NCBI RefSeq assembly: GCF_012290005.1
Contig: NZ_JAAXMS010000004.1
Coordinates: forward strand, 620,001 to 684,000
Origin: Crateriforma spongiae
GTDB lineage: Bacteria; Planctomycetota; Planctomycetia; Pirellulales; Pirellulaceae
Direction: 5' to 3'
DNA: 64,000 nucleotides
This document shows positions 11,497-20,644 of this stretch, one piece after another. Each line of letters opens with the position of its first letter. The first letter of the stretch is position 1. Below the pieces are notes generated by a model, which saw only the letters and a program-made list of their open reading frames with translations, was not told where the DNA came from and ran no database searches. The translations under genes and the position numbers were made by a program.

Positions 11497-12468
11497 ATGC
11501 GTTGTCTTTCCGGTATCCAGCCGACCGGTCGTCCCCACTGGGGCAACTATTTCGGAGCCATCCGCCAGTACATTGATCTGCAAGAGGACAACGAAGGCTT
11601 CTACTTCATCGCCAACTTGCATGCGTTGACGACGGTCCGCCAGGCCGATGCGTTGTGTGAAAACACGATCAACGCGGCGATGGATTTGTTGGCGTTGGGA
11701 CTGGACCCGAAAAAGGCGACGCTGTTCGTGCAGTCGCAGGTGCCGGAGGTCAGCGAATTGTGTTGGATCCTGATGACCGGCACACCGATGGGTTTGCTGG
11801 AACGATGCCATGCCTATAAAGACAAAAAGGCAAAGGGGCTGGCGGCCGACGCGGGGCTGTTCAATTACCCCGTGTTGATGGCGGCTGACATTTTGGCCTA
11901 CGACAGCCAGCTGGTGCCCGTCGGCCAGGACCAGATCCAGCACATCGAAGTCACCCGTGATTTGGCCCAGGCGTTCAACCATCACTTCGGCGAAACGTTC
12001 GTCATCCCCAAAGCCCAGACGCTGGTCCATGGTGCGAAGGTGCCCGGGACCGACGGGGAAAAGATGAGCAAAAGTTACGACAACACGCTGCCGCTGTTCG
12101 GCGAAGTGAAAAAGATCCGCAAACAGATCATGCGGATCACGACCGACAGTCGCCCGATGGAAGACGCCAAGGAACCCGAAGGCGATCACTTGTTCCAGCT
12201 GTTCCAGTTGTTCGCCGAACAAGATCAGATCGACGAAATGGCGGCCATGTATCGTCGCGGCGGCTTTGGGTACGGGGAAGTCAAAAAAGCGGTGGCCGAA
12301 GCCAGCGAAGCCTACTTTGCCGACGCACGGCAGCGCCGCGCGGAACTAGAATCTAATTTGGACTATGTCCATGAAGTCCTTCGCGATGGCGCCCGGCGGG
12401 CCCGCGAAGCGGCCGCGTTGGTGCTGAGCCGGGCGAAGAAGAATTGCGGACTGCAGGAATCGGTTTGA
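11497..12468 (+). CDS. trpS: Tryptophanyl-tRNA synthetase
   Basis: This class I synthetase of 323 residues charges tRNA-Trp. It begins [20 protein letters not shown], with PHWGN as the HIGH-type motif. The KMSKS loop is [10 protein letters not shown], and the tryptophan/tRNA region includes [22 protein letters not shown]. The longer upstream frame from 11230 overlaps cstA and is not conserved, so the ATG at 11497 is chosen. It is 74 bp downstream of cstA and about 100 bp upstream of acpS. Length is normal for bacterial TrpRS. Confidence 0.96.
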   Translation: MRCLSGIQPTGRPHWGNYFGAIRQYIDLQEDNEGFYFIANLHALTTVRQADALCENTINAAMDLLALGLDPKKATLFVQSQVPEVSELCWILMTGTPMGLLERCHAYKDKKAKGLAADAGLFNYPVLMAADILAYDSQLVPVGQDQIQHIEVTRDLAQAFNHHFGETFVIPKAQTLVHGAKVPGTDGEKMSKSYDNTLPLFGEVKKIRKQIMRITTDSRPMEDAKEPEGDHLFQLFQLFAEQDQIDEMAAMYRRGGFGYGEVKKAVAEASEAYFADARQRRAELESNLDYVHEVLRDGARRAREAAALVLSRAKKNCGLQESV

Positions 12469-12566
12469 CGTTTCCGGCGACGCAATCGGATCGCCGCGGT
12501 TCGATCATGTTGCGGCCCCAGTGACCTTTGGCTCCGCCGGTCTGCTTACAAGGGATGCGACGGGCG

Positions 12567-12950
12567 ATGGCCACACTTGGGATCGGTACCACGATTGTGG
12601 AATGTGTCCGGATCGCCAACATGATCGACCGACACGGTGAACAGTTTTTGTTGCGCGTGTACACGGGATCGGAAATCGATCGCTGTGTGGAATCGGCTCA
12701 GGCGTCACAGATGTTCGCCAGCCGCTGGGCGGCCAAGGAGGCGACGTTGAAGGCGATGAATTGTTACCGCCAACAGATCATGTGGACGGACATCGAAGTC
12801 GTCGTGGATCGCGCGACCGGGCCGTCGATCAGTCTGTATGGGCGAGCCCAGCAGTGGGCTGAAATGCACGGCATTGAAACGCTGCATGTCAGTCTGGCGG
12901 CCTGTCGGACTCACGCCACCGCCTACGTCGTGGCGACCGATGAGGATTAG
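12567..12950 (+). CDS. acpS: Holo-[acyl-carrier-protein] synthase
   Basis: This protein of 127 residues transfers 4'-phosphopantetheine from CoA to ACP. The N-terminus LGIGTTIVECVRI aligns with the AcpS motif GIGxDIVExxRI, and ASRWAAKEATLKAM (57-65) is the second signature, with Glu58 of the metal site. The usual metal-binding Asp at position 8/9 is Thr here, which is unusual. The ATG at 12567 follows AAGGG by about 12 nt; an in-frame ATG at 12555 is possible. The gene lies after trpS with the same orientation. An ACP gene that could be a substrate is present in this window at 53671. Confidence 0.85.
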   Translation: MATLGIGTTIVECVRIANMIDRHGEQFLLRVYTGSEIDRCVESAQASQMFASRWAAKEATLKAMNCYRQQIMWTDIEVVVDRATGPSISLYGRAQQWAEMHGIETLHVSLAACRTHATAYVVATDED

Positions 12951-13190
12951 GTGACCGGCTCGGCGAGCGAAATCGATCGGCGACTTTGCTCTGCGATTCT
13001 CCAATTCGCCTCACGCCCGACACCACCTGTCACCCGCCGGCCCTCCACCCGCCTACCTCCACCAGCCCGGTGCTTCAAACCGTCGCACAGTGTGCAGGTG
13101 TGCGTCAGCGTCAATTGTCGGTTCGCCGGTCGGGTGGTTACACTCGGGGCCCCGCTACTCTCCGATCTCCGCCGATCTCAGGTTTTTCGC

Positions 13191-14387
13191 ATGACTGCGC
13201 TATCACCGACCGAATCCACCGAAGCGCTTTGCCGCCGGGCCCGCGACGAATTTGAGTCTCGTTTCGGTCGTCCGGCTACGATCGTCGTCGCGGCTCCCGG
13301 TCGCGTGAACTTGATCGGCGAACACATCGACTACAACGACGGTTTTGTATTGCCGATGGCGATCGAGCGATACGTCGTGATTGCGGCCGACACCAACGAC
13401 GACGATGCGGTCCGTCTGTACAGCGTGGATCTTCGGCAAGACGCCGCCTATCAGACCGGCCATGACCACCAGCCGGGCGAAAAGGGCTGGTCGAAGTATC
13501 CCCAAGGTGTCCTGGCGGGTTTTGCGGGGCAGGGCATCGACTCGCTGGCTTTCGACGCGGCTTTCACCTCCAACGTTCCGCTGGGCGGCGGATTGTCCAG
13601 TAGTGCGGCGTTGGAAGTCGCCACCGCGACGTTGGTCGAAGCCATCAGCGGCAAGACGCTTGGCCTGGCCGACAAAGCGCTTTTGGCTCAAAAAGCCGAA
13701 CACGATTTCGCCGGCGTGCCGTGCGGGATCATGGATCAATTCAGCAGCGTCTTTGGCCGCGATGGCGAATTCATGTTGTTGGATTGCCGCAGCCAAGAAA
13801 TCGAAGCGGTGCCGTTCGCCCGAGACGACGTGTCGATCGTCATCACCAACAGCAACGTCAAACACGAGTTGGCCGGCGGCGAATACGCACAACGACGTCA
13901 ACAGTGTGATGAAGCCAAGCAAATTCTGGAGGCCGACAACTGGCGTGACGTCTCCGCCGATGATCTAGCACGATGCAAAGACGAACTGGGCGACGAACGG
14001 TTCCGACGCGCGCGTCATATCATCGGCGAAATCGCACGAACCTTGGAAACCGCCAAAGCGCTGCAAAGCGGTGATTTGGATACCGTCGGACGGCTGATGT
14101 ATGACAGCCACAACTCGCTGCGCGATGATTACGAAGTCAGCTGTGGTGAATTGGACTGTCTGGTCGACTTGGCCGAAAAGATCGGCCCCGAGGGTGGCGT
14201 TTACGGATCCCGTATGACGGGCGGCGGTTTCGGCGGCTGTACCGTCAGCCTGGTGGATTCGGCCAAGGCATCCGACGTGATCGCGGCCATGGCCGACGGC
14301 TACGAAAAAGCGACCGGAAAGACCGCGGACGCTTTTGCCAGTCGCCCCGCACGCGGCGCTCATATTGTTCAAAACGATCTCGGCTGA
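13191..14387 (+). CDS. galK: Galactokinase
   Basis: This GHMP-family kinase of 398 residues phosphorylates galactose at C1 in the Leloir pathway. It has the galactokinase signature GRVNLIGEHIDYNDGFVLP near residues 37-55, the ATP-binding GGGLSSSAALEVA motif, and the C-terminal GHMP motif GGGFGGCTVSLV. The ATG at 13191 is chosen because the signature then sits at the usual distance; the frame upstream to 12951 is Pro/Arg-rich noise. No other Leloir genes are adjacent. The downstream neighbour is a sulfatase-glycoside hydrolase fusion, which fits use of galactose-containing polysaccharides, but that link is inference. Confidence 0.95.
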   Translation: MTALSPTESTEALCRRARDEFESRFGRPATIVVAAPGRVNLIGEHIDYNDGFVLPMAIERYVVIAADTNDDDAVRLYSVDLRQDAAYQTGHDHQPGEKGWSKYPQGVLAGFAGQGIDSLAFDAAFTSNVPLGGGLSSSAALEVATATLVEAISGKTLGLADKALLAQKAEHDFAGVPCGIMDQFSSVFGRDGEFMLLDCRSQEIEAVPFARDDVSIVITNSNVKHELAGGEYAQRRQQCDEAKQILEADNWRDVSADDLARCKDELGDERFRRARHIIGEIARTLETAKALQSGDLDTVGRLMYDSHNSLRDDYEVSCGELDCLVDLAEKIGPEGGVYGSRMTGGGFGGCTVSLVDSAKASDVIAAMADGYEKATGKTADAFASRPARGAHIVQNDLG

Positions 14388-14537
14388 TTCGCTCAATGCG
14401 AATCCCTGTGAACAGATTTTGCCGTCTCGGATCGTATGTCTGTCATTGAACGATTTTGCGTCGGGGTTCAATCCGGCGCATGATGCCCCCATCCCACCTT
14501 GCTTCCCACCCCATCTTTCCCGACGGGTCTTGGATCC

Positions 14538-17174
14538 ATGATGCGCATTTTGCTGGCTGCCTTTTTCGCGGTGTCTTTCGCTGCCACGTCGATCGGTCTT
14601 GCCGACGACCGTCCCAACGTTTTGTTGATCCTGGTGGACGACCTGAAGCCGGCGATCGGCGCGTTCGGCAACGAAACGGCCCAGACGCCGAATCTGGACG
14701 ATCTGACACGTCGGGGCATGCGTTTCGACGCCGCATATTGCAACCAAGCCGTTTGTGCACCGTCCCGGTTCACGTTGATGTTGGGATCGCACAGCACGTC
14801 CACGGGGCTGTACGGGCTGGGCAATCGGTTGCGTGAATCGCATCCCGATGCGGTAACGATGCCCCAGCATTTTGCCGCAAACGGGTATCGCACCGAATCG
14901 TTGGGCAAGGTCTTTCACATCGGACACGGGAACATCGGTGATCCCGAATCGTTCCAGGTGCCGCACTTCAAAGAAAAAGTGATCGAATACGTCGATCCGG
15001 CCAGCACCGATGGCGGCAATCTGACTCGCGAAGAAGCCTTCTTTACCAACCAGAAATTGGGCGAAATCAAGTCGCTGCCTCGCGGCGCCGCCTATGAATC
15101 ACCCGACGTCGCCGACACGGCCTATGCCGACGGACGGGTCGCCGAAGAAACCATCCGGCGATTGGAAGCCGCCAAGAAACGACGCCAAACCGAGGGCACA
15201 CCGTTCTTCATCGCCACCGGTTTCGCGCGACCGCACCTGCCGTTTTCGGCCCCGAAAAAGTACTGGGACCTGTACGATCCGGCCGAGTTGCCCATGCCGG
15301 ACAACGAGCAGTTACCACAAGGTGCACCGGAGGTGGCCGGCAAACGCGGCGGTGAAATCAGCAATTACAAGCCGGTACCGGAAGAGCGTGAGGCGTCGTA
15401 CAGCGATGATTTGAAACGGAATCTGATTCACGGTTATTACGCGGCGACCAGTTTTGTCGACGCACAAATCGGTAAAGTCGTCCAAGCGGTCGACCGACTA
15501 GGCTTGGACGACAACACGATCATCGTGCTGTGGGGCGATCATGGTTTCCACTTGGGCGATTTGGGCATTTGGACCAAGCACACCAATTATGAACAAGCCA
15601 ATCGGATTCCCATCGTGATTGTCGCGCCGGGAATCGCGGAGCCGGGATCGTCCACCGGTCAATTGACCGAGACGGTCGACATTTATCCGACGCTGGCGGA
15701 ACTGGCCGGCTTGCCGAAACCCACCGGTCCACAGCCGATCGACGGTGTCAGCTTGGTGCCGGTGTTGAAAGACCCCGATGCGCGTGTTCGCGATCACGCT
15801 TACCATGCGTACCCCAAAAAAATGATGGGACGCGCGATTCGTACCGACCGCTATCGCCTGGTCCAATGGAAGCGAATCGGGGCACCCGACTTGGACGCGG
15901 AATACGAACTTTACGATTACCAATCGGATCCGCTGGAAACGAAAAACTTGGCCGCCGACATGCCGCAAGTAGTGCGTCGCTTGTCGGCGATTCTGGCAAC
16001 GTACCCACAGGCTGTCCCGCGAGCGGGAACGAAATCTGCCGCCGGTAAAAAGAAGAACGGCAAGGGGCAAGCCAAGCCAAAGGCCGCTGCGGTGGACGCC
16101 CAATCGTCCACCATCGCCGGTCGCTGGTCAGCCAAGCGTGCGAACAATTGGTACCGCCAAATCGATTGGCCACTGGGCGCCAACTTCGTCCCGTCCACCG
16201 CGATCAACCAACTGGAAATGTGGCAGGAAGCCACCTTCGATCCGGACACGATCGACCGCGAATTGGGCTATGCCGAAAAGATCGGTATGAACACGATGCG
16301 GGTGTTCTTGCACGACATTCCTTGGCGAACCGATGCCGAAGGATTCTTTCGCCGTGTCGACCGGTATCTGGAGATCGCCGATTCGCACGGTATCCGTACG
16401 ATGTTCGTTTTCTTTGACGGCGTCTGGCATCCGAACCCTGTTGCGGGTTTACAGCCACAACCGTTGCCCGGTGTTCACAATTCCGGCTGGGTCCAATCGC
16501 CCGGCCGAAAGATCTTGGACGATCCCGCCGGGCAGGACGCACTGAAGCCTTATGTGCAATCGGTGCTGCGTCGCTACGCCGACGATTCACGAGTGCTGAT
16601 CTGGGACTTGTTCAACGAGCCGGACAATGGCAACGGAAACTCCTATGGCCTGGCCGGCCAGAACTTGGAATTGAATCCGGATGTCAAACGACAGCGGGCC
16701 CAAGAACTGTTGGAAAAAACGTTCCGCTGGGCTCGAAAGGTCAATCCGTCACAACCGCTGACGGTCGGACTATGGACAGGCGACTACATCAATCGTCCGC
16801 GACCGATCGACCGCTTGGTGCTGGACAACAACGACGTCCATTCGTTTCACACCTATGGTGGGCCGCAGACGGCGCGTCGCAAAATGGAGGGTCTGTTGGC
16901 TCTGGGGCGACCTTTGTTGTGCACCGAATACATGGCGCGTGGCAACAACAGCACCTTCGCCGGCGTGTTGCCGATCCTGAAGGAACTGAACGTGGGGGCG
17001 TACAACTGGGGTTTCGTCAACGGCCGGTCTCAAACGATCTATCCTTGGGATTCTTGGCAAGCCGCCTACACGTCGATGCCCGATCCTTGGTTTCACGACA
17101 TCTTTCACACCGACGGTCGGGCCTATGATTCGGCCGAAACGGACCTGATCCGCCGTCTGAGCGAATCGAAATAG
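14538..17174 (+). CDS. Secreted sulfatase fused to a GH5-like glycoside hydrolase
   Basis: This single frame of 878 residues starts with a signal peptide (MMRILLAAFFAVSFAATSIGLA). Residues about 23-495 are an iduronate-2-sulfatase-like type I sulfatase. DD at 34-35 are metal ligands, and Cys73 in CAPSR is the residue converted to formylglycine. Later landmarks include WGDHGFHLGD and TKHTNYEQANRIP. A Lys/Ala/Gly-rich linker (about 495-530) leads to a TIM-barrel hydrolase domain resembling GH5/clan A enzymes. Its likely acid/base is Glu694 (LFNEPDNG) and its likely nucleophile Glu797 (CTEYMARG). The protein probably desulfates and cleaves one polysaccharide outside the cytoplasm. A second ATG at 14541 is equally possible. 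The hydrolase subfamily and substrate cannot be told from sequence alone. Confidence 0.88.
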   Translation: MMRILLAAFFAVSFAATSIGLADDRPNVLLILVDDLKPAIGAFGNETAQTPNLDDLTRRGMRFDAAYCNQAVCAPSRFTLMLGSHSTSTGLYGLGNRLRESHPDAVTMPQHFAANGYRTESLGKVFHIGHGNIGDPESFQVPHFKEKVIEYVDPASTDGGNLTREEAFFTNQKLGEIKSLPRGAAYESPDVADTAYADGRVAEETIRRLEAAKKRRQTEGTPFFIATGFARPHLPFSAPKKYWDLYDPAELPMPDNEQLPQGAPEVAGKRGGEISNYKPVPEEREASYSDDLKRNLIHGYYAATSFVDAQIGKVVQAVDRLGLDDNTIIVLWGDHGFHLGDLGIWTKHTNYEQANRIPIVIVAPGIAEPGSSTGQLTETVDIYPTLAELAGLPKPTGPQPIDGVSLVPVLKDPDARVRDHAYHAYPKKMMGRAIRTDRYRLVQWKRIGAPDLDAEYELYDYQSDPLETKNLAADMPQVVRRLSAILATYPQAVPRAGTKSAAGKKKNGKGQAKPKAAAVDAQSSTIAGRWSAKRANNWYRQIDWPLGANFVPSTAINQLEMWQEATFDPDTIDRELGYAEKIGMNTMRVFLHDIPWRTDAEGFFRRVDRYLEIADSHGIRTMFVFFDGVWHPNPVAGLQPQPLPGVHNSGWVQSPGRKILDDPAGQDALKPYVQSVLRRYADDSRVLIWDLFNEPDNGNGNSYGLAGQNLELNPDVKRQRAQELLEKTFRWARKVNPSQPLTVGLWTGDYINRPRPIDRLVLDNNDVHSFHTYGGPQTARRKMEGLLALGRPLLCTEYMARGNNSTFAGVLPILKELNVGAYNWGFVNGRSQTIYPWDSWQAAYTSMPDPWFHDIFHTDGRAYDSAETDLIRRLSESK

Positions 17175-17277
17175 TCGTTTTCGTGCGGGTTTTCGGATAA
17201 ATCGGGCTTTCGCGTCCCTTGGTGAACTTCGTATCACGCCAGACGCACCTGCCGGCTTTCCCGACTCGAGCTTCACG

Positions 17278-17985
17278 ATGAAACGACCGCGATTCCGTCC
17301 GTTTGATGTCCAACAAATCCTGAAACGCCTGACACCCATGGTGTGCTTGGCCGTTTTCGCTGCTGTGACGTTGACGTCCACCCAGTGTGGTTGCCTGGGA
17401 ATCGCCGCCAACCTGATGCACGCGGTGGGAGCCGACAAAATCCCGCCGGAATACGAGAACTACAAAGACCTGAAAGACAAACGGATCGCCGTCGTCACGC
17501 TGACCGAAGCCAGCCGGTACAGCAACGACACCGCCAGCCGTTTCTTGAGCCGCCAGGTGGGGCAAATCTTGACCAGCGAATTGAAAGACTTGCGTCTGGT
17601 TCGCGAAGACGAAGTGCAACAGTGGCGCGACGAAAACGGCTTTGACAACATGGAATTTGCTCAGCTGGGCAAAGACCTGAAAGCGGATCGAGTGTTGGTC
17701 GTTGACGTGACAGATCTTTCGCTGCGTGACGGCCAGAGTCTTTATCGCGGCCAATGCAGCGCGACAGTCGAATTGATCGATCCCGCCGACGGCAGTTTGT
17801 TGTTCTCGCGAGACATCGACGAGTTCACCTATCCGGAGAACGCCGGCCAGCACGTCAGCGAAACGACGGAAACGAAGTTTGAAAAGCTGTACCTGTCGGT
17901 TCTGGCTGCTCGCGTCGGCCGACTGTTCCACCCGTATGATTTCGGTGAAACCGTCGCCCTGGACGGCATGATCGCCAGCCAGTGA
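17278..17985 (+). CDS. Exported protein of unknown function, possibly CsgG/LpoB-like
   Basis: This protein of 235 residues has a basic N-terminus, a hydrophobic segment (MVCLAVFAAVTLTS) and then QCGC, which could be an atypical lipoprotein cleavage site. The mature domain has an alternating strand/helix pattern: KRIAVVTLTEAS, VGQILTSELKDLRLV, LKADRVLVVDVTDLSL, CSATVELIDPADGSLLF. This resembles periplasmic CsgG/LpoB-type domains that report on lipoprotein assembly, but I would not press that. I recognise it only as the kind of hypothetical protein common in Pirellulaceae. It stands alone, 103 bp after the sulfatase fusion and just before the 167-bp repeat array. Confidence 0.8.
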   Translation: MKRPRFRPFDVQQILKRLTPMVCLAVFAAVTLTSTQCGCLGIAANLMHAVGADKIPPEYENYKDLKDKRIAVVTLTEASRYSNDTASRFLSRQVGQILTSELKDLRLVREDEVQQWRDENGFDNMEFAQLGKDLKADRVLVVDVTDLSLRDGQSLYRGQCSATVELIDPADGSLLFSRDIDEFTYPENAGQHVSETTETKFEKLYLSVLAARVGRLFHPYDFGETVALDGMIASQ

Positions 17986-17989
17986 CCGT

Positions 17990-18770
17990 GCGGGCGAACC
18001 CAAAGTCGCCTTTCGCTCCGCCGAAAGAAGCGTTGTTCCGTTGGTCCTAAACCCGCGGCTAGCGCCTTGCGGCGCAGGAATCAGCGGCAAAGCGCTAGCC
18101 GCCGGTTCGGTTAACAACCAGTCGAAACAGGACGCTACAGAACCCGCGGCTAGCGCCGTGCGGCTCACAGAGTCGCCTTTCGCTCCGCCGAAAGAAGCGT
18201 TGTTCCGTTGGTCCTAAACCCGCGGCTAACGCCTTGCGGCGCAGGAATCAGCGGCAAGGCGCTAGCCGCCGGTTCGATTGCCAACGAGTCAAATCATGAC
18301 GCTACAGAACCCGCGGCTAGCGCCGTGCGGCTCACAAAGTCGCCTTTCGCTCCGCCGAAAGTAGCGTTGTTCTGTTGGTCCTAAACCCGCGGCTAGCGCC
18401 GTGCGGCGCAGGAATCAGCGGCAAGGCGCTAGCCGCCGGTCCGGTTAACAACCAGTCGAAACAGGACGCTACAGAACCCGCGGCTAGCGCCGTGCGGCTC
18501 ATATGGTCGCCTTTCGCTCCGCCGAAAGTAGCGTTCTTCCGTCAGTCCTAATCCCGCGGCTAGCGCCCTGCGGCGCAGGAATCAGCGGCAAGGCGCTAGC
18601 CGCCGGTCCGGTTAACAAGCAGTCGAAACAGGACGCTACAGAACCCGCGGCTAGCGCCGTGCGGCTCACAAAGTCGCCTTTCGCTCCGCCGAAAGTAGCG
18701 TTCATCCGTTGGTCCTAAACCCGCGGCTAGCGCCTTGCGGCTCATGAAGTCGCTAGCGTCGGGCGTGTTG
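17990..18770. repeat. Tandem array with 167-bp period, four full units plus a shortened fifth
   Basis: The core AGTCGCCTTTCGCTCCGCC starts at 18004, 18171, 18338, 18505 (first base G instead of A) and 18672, exactly 167 bp apart each time. Each unit holds two direct copies of ACCCGCGGCTAGCGCC spaced 91 bp (18051 and 18142 in the first unit). It also holds a long hairpin with arms GCGGCTAGCGCCTTGC and GCAAGGCGCTAGCCGC around a loop of about 16 nt. The last unit is only 76 bp (next AGTCGC at 18748), lacking exactly the 91 bp between the two internal copies. The array lies between convergent genes and encodes no convincing protein. There are no unique spacers, so it is not CRISPR. Confidence 0.95.
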
Positions 18771-18821
18771 GCGAAGTTTCCCGAACCCGTGGCTGGCAAA
18801 GAAACGCGACCCCACCACGAA

Positions 18822-19925
18822 TCACGACGCCAGTCGATTCAGAATCTCAATTCCCCGGTGCAACGTTTCGTCACTCGCGGCAAAACTGATTCGGAAATGA
18901 GAATCCCGTTCGCTGAAGATATTGCCGGGAATGATCAGCAACCCCGCTTCGATCGCGCGGTGCACGAACGCTTCGCCGCTGGATCCAGGGGCTTTGGGAA
19001 ACGCATAAAACGCGCCGCCGGGTTTTTCGATTTCGTACTTTTCCGATAACCCCTGCATCACCAAATCACGTTTGTGGCGGTAATCATCGATGTGTCCGGT
19101 CAAGGGAACGTTCAACGCCGACAGCGCGGCCCATTGTGCAGGCTGAGGGGCGCAGACGAACGAATACTGCTGAATCTTCAGCATCGTCGCGATGATTTCC
19201 GACGGTCCGTGGACGTATCCGACCCGCCAACCGGTCATCGCATGACTCTTGCTGAAGCCGTCGATCACGATCGTCTGGTCGTTGTCGGTCGCCGGCGAAT
19301 AGAACGGCGCGTCGTACATGAACTGGGAATAGATTTCATCGGACAACAACGCGATGTTTTTGTCTTTCGCCAATAACGCCACGTCGCGCAATTCTTGTTC
19401 CGTCGCCGTCACGCCCGTCGGGTTGGCCGGGCTGTTGACCAGGATCATCTTGGTTTTGTCAGTGATGGCGGCTTCGATCCGATCAACGTGCAGCCGAAAA
19501 TCGGGATACGAATCGACCGGTACGGGAACCCCGCCACACAGCCGAATCAGTGCCGGGTACATGACGAAATAGGGATCCATGAAGATCACTTCATCGCCCG
19601 GGTCGATCATCGCCAGCATCGACAACACCAGTCCGCCGCTGGTGCCGCTGCTGATGAAAACGTCGCGGTCGTCGTGCCGGAATTGTTTCTGTACGCGATT
19701 TCCTATCGCATCACGCAGCGGTGCGATCCCTTGCGTCGGGGAATAGGCGTTCTTGCCGTCACGGATGGCTTGGATCGCCGCGTCTTGGATGGGCTGCGGC
19801 ACATCAAAATCCGGCTGACCGATCGACAGATTGACCGGGTCTTTCAGTTTGGCGGCCAGGTCAAAGACTTTGCGAATACCGCTGCTGTCGAACGTCGTGG
19901 TGCGCTGGGCGATCCAAGGGTGCAT
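18822..19925 (-). CDS. Class I/II PLP-dependent aminotransferase
   Basis: This fold-type I aminotransferase of 367 residues is close to aspartate/aromatic aminotransferases. The cofactor Lys is K226 in DGFSKSHAMTGWRVGY. NSPANPTG (164-171) and SDEIYS (195-200, with the pyridine-binding Asp) are in place, and GGAFYAFP and SHFRISFA mark the small domain. It transfers amino groups between amino and keto acids in the cytoplasm; the exact substrate is not evident. The start is the ATG at 19925. The 3' end faces the 167-bp array. No pathway genes are adjacent. Confidence 0.92.
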   Translation of the reverse strand: MHPWIAQRTTTFDSSGIRKVFDLAAKLKDPVNLSIGQPDFDVPQPIQDAAIQAIRDGKNAYSPTQGIAPLRDAIGNRVQKQFRHDDRDVFISSGTSGGLVLSMLAMIDPGDEVIFMDPYFVMYPALIRLCGGVPVPVDSYPDFRLHVDRIEAAITDKTKMILVNSPANPTGVTATEQELRDVALLAKDKNIALLSDEIYSQFMYDAPFYSPATDNDQTIVIDGFSKSHAMTGWRVGYVHGPSEIIATMLKIQQYSFVCAPQPAQWAALSALNVPLTGHIDDYRHKRDLVMQGLSEKYEIEKPGGAFYAFPKAPGSSGEAFVHRAIEAGLLIIPGNIFSERDSHFRISFAASDETLHRGIEILNRLAS

Positions 19926-20040
19926 AGGGTTTCCGGCGTCGGATAAGATTCAATGATGGCGAAAGGTCGAACGGCGTAGGATTCTAGTCGCTCGTCCCGA
20001 TTTCGCGCAGCCGACCAACGGCTGGTTCTGTTCCCCGGCA

Positions 20041-20622
20041 TTGAACCCAACGGTTATCGTGAGCGATCTGCGTCCCGTCGAACCGGTCGTACGCATTTGC
20101 GGCGTCATCGCAAAACAGGCAGCGTGGCGTCAGGAGGCGATTGATTGGCTGGTCCAGCGTTGGGGGCCGGTTTGTGAAACCAGTCAGCCGCTGGCCTTCG
20201 AAGCCGGCGGGTTCTACACGCCGACGATGGGCGATGGCCTGGTCAAACAGGTGGTCGCTTTTGAGGGCTTTGCGGATCCTGCCGGACTGGCACCGTGGAA
20301 GACTTCGACCAACCGGTGGGAATCCGAATTAGCCGAACGGATCGACGCCGATGTGCCGCGGCCGATCAACTTGGACGTCGGCTACATCACCCAAGCCAAG
20401 TGGGTCTTGGCGACGGTCAAGGATCGGGACCACCGGATGTATTTACGTGACGGCATCTTCGCCGAAGTCACCTTGAACTACGTCGGCCGGCGGTGGATCC
20501 ACCACCGCTGGACGTATCCCAGTTATCGCACGGATCCGATCGCCGATTTTGCGATGCGTTGCCGTGATCGTTTGCGTGACCACATTCTGGCCAACGGGCT
20601 GACGCGAACCGTCACGGCTTGA
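20041..20622 (+). CDS. DUF4416 family protein
   Basis: This protein of up to 193 residues has the DUF4416 hallmarks: TNRWESELAERI, then INLDVGYITQAKWVLATVKDRDHRMYL, then GIFAEVTLNYV and WTYPSYRTD. The biochemical function of the family is unknown. The start is uncertain. TTG at 20041 gives the full length; GTG at 20059 would give 187 residues; neither has a good ribosome-binding site. It is divergent from the aminotransferase (115-bp gap). No partner gene is implied by the context. Confidence 0.85.
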   Translation: MNPTVIVSDLRPVEPVVRICGVIAKQAAWRQEAIDWLVQRWGPVCETSQPLAFEAGGFYTPTMGDGLVKQVVAFEGFADPAGLAPWKTSTNRWESELAERIDADVPRPINLDVGYITQAKWVLATVKDRDHRMYLRDGIFAEVTLNYVGRRWIHHRWTYPSYRTDPIADFAMRCRDRLRDHILANGLTRTVTA

Positions 20623-20644
20623 ATCGCTTGGCGATCGTCCGGAT

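Noticed and set aside
17017-18168. Long minus-strand frame of 383 codons
   Set aside because: It runs antisense to the end of the sulfatase fusion and the exported protein and into the repeat array; its residues there are just translated repeat.
18499-18705. Small frames inside the 167-bp array on both strands
   Set aside because: They are translations of the repeat unit, start at arbitrary points, and have no ribosome-binding site.
17990-18770. Possible CRISPR array
   Set aside because: The period is 167 bp, the whole unit is repeated and there are no unique spacers or cas genes.
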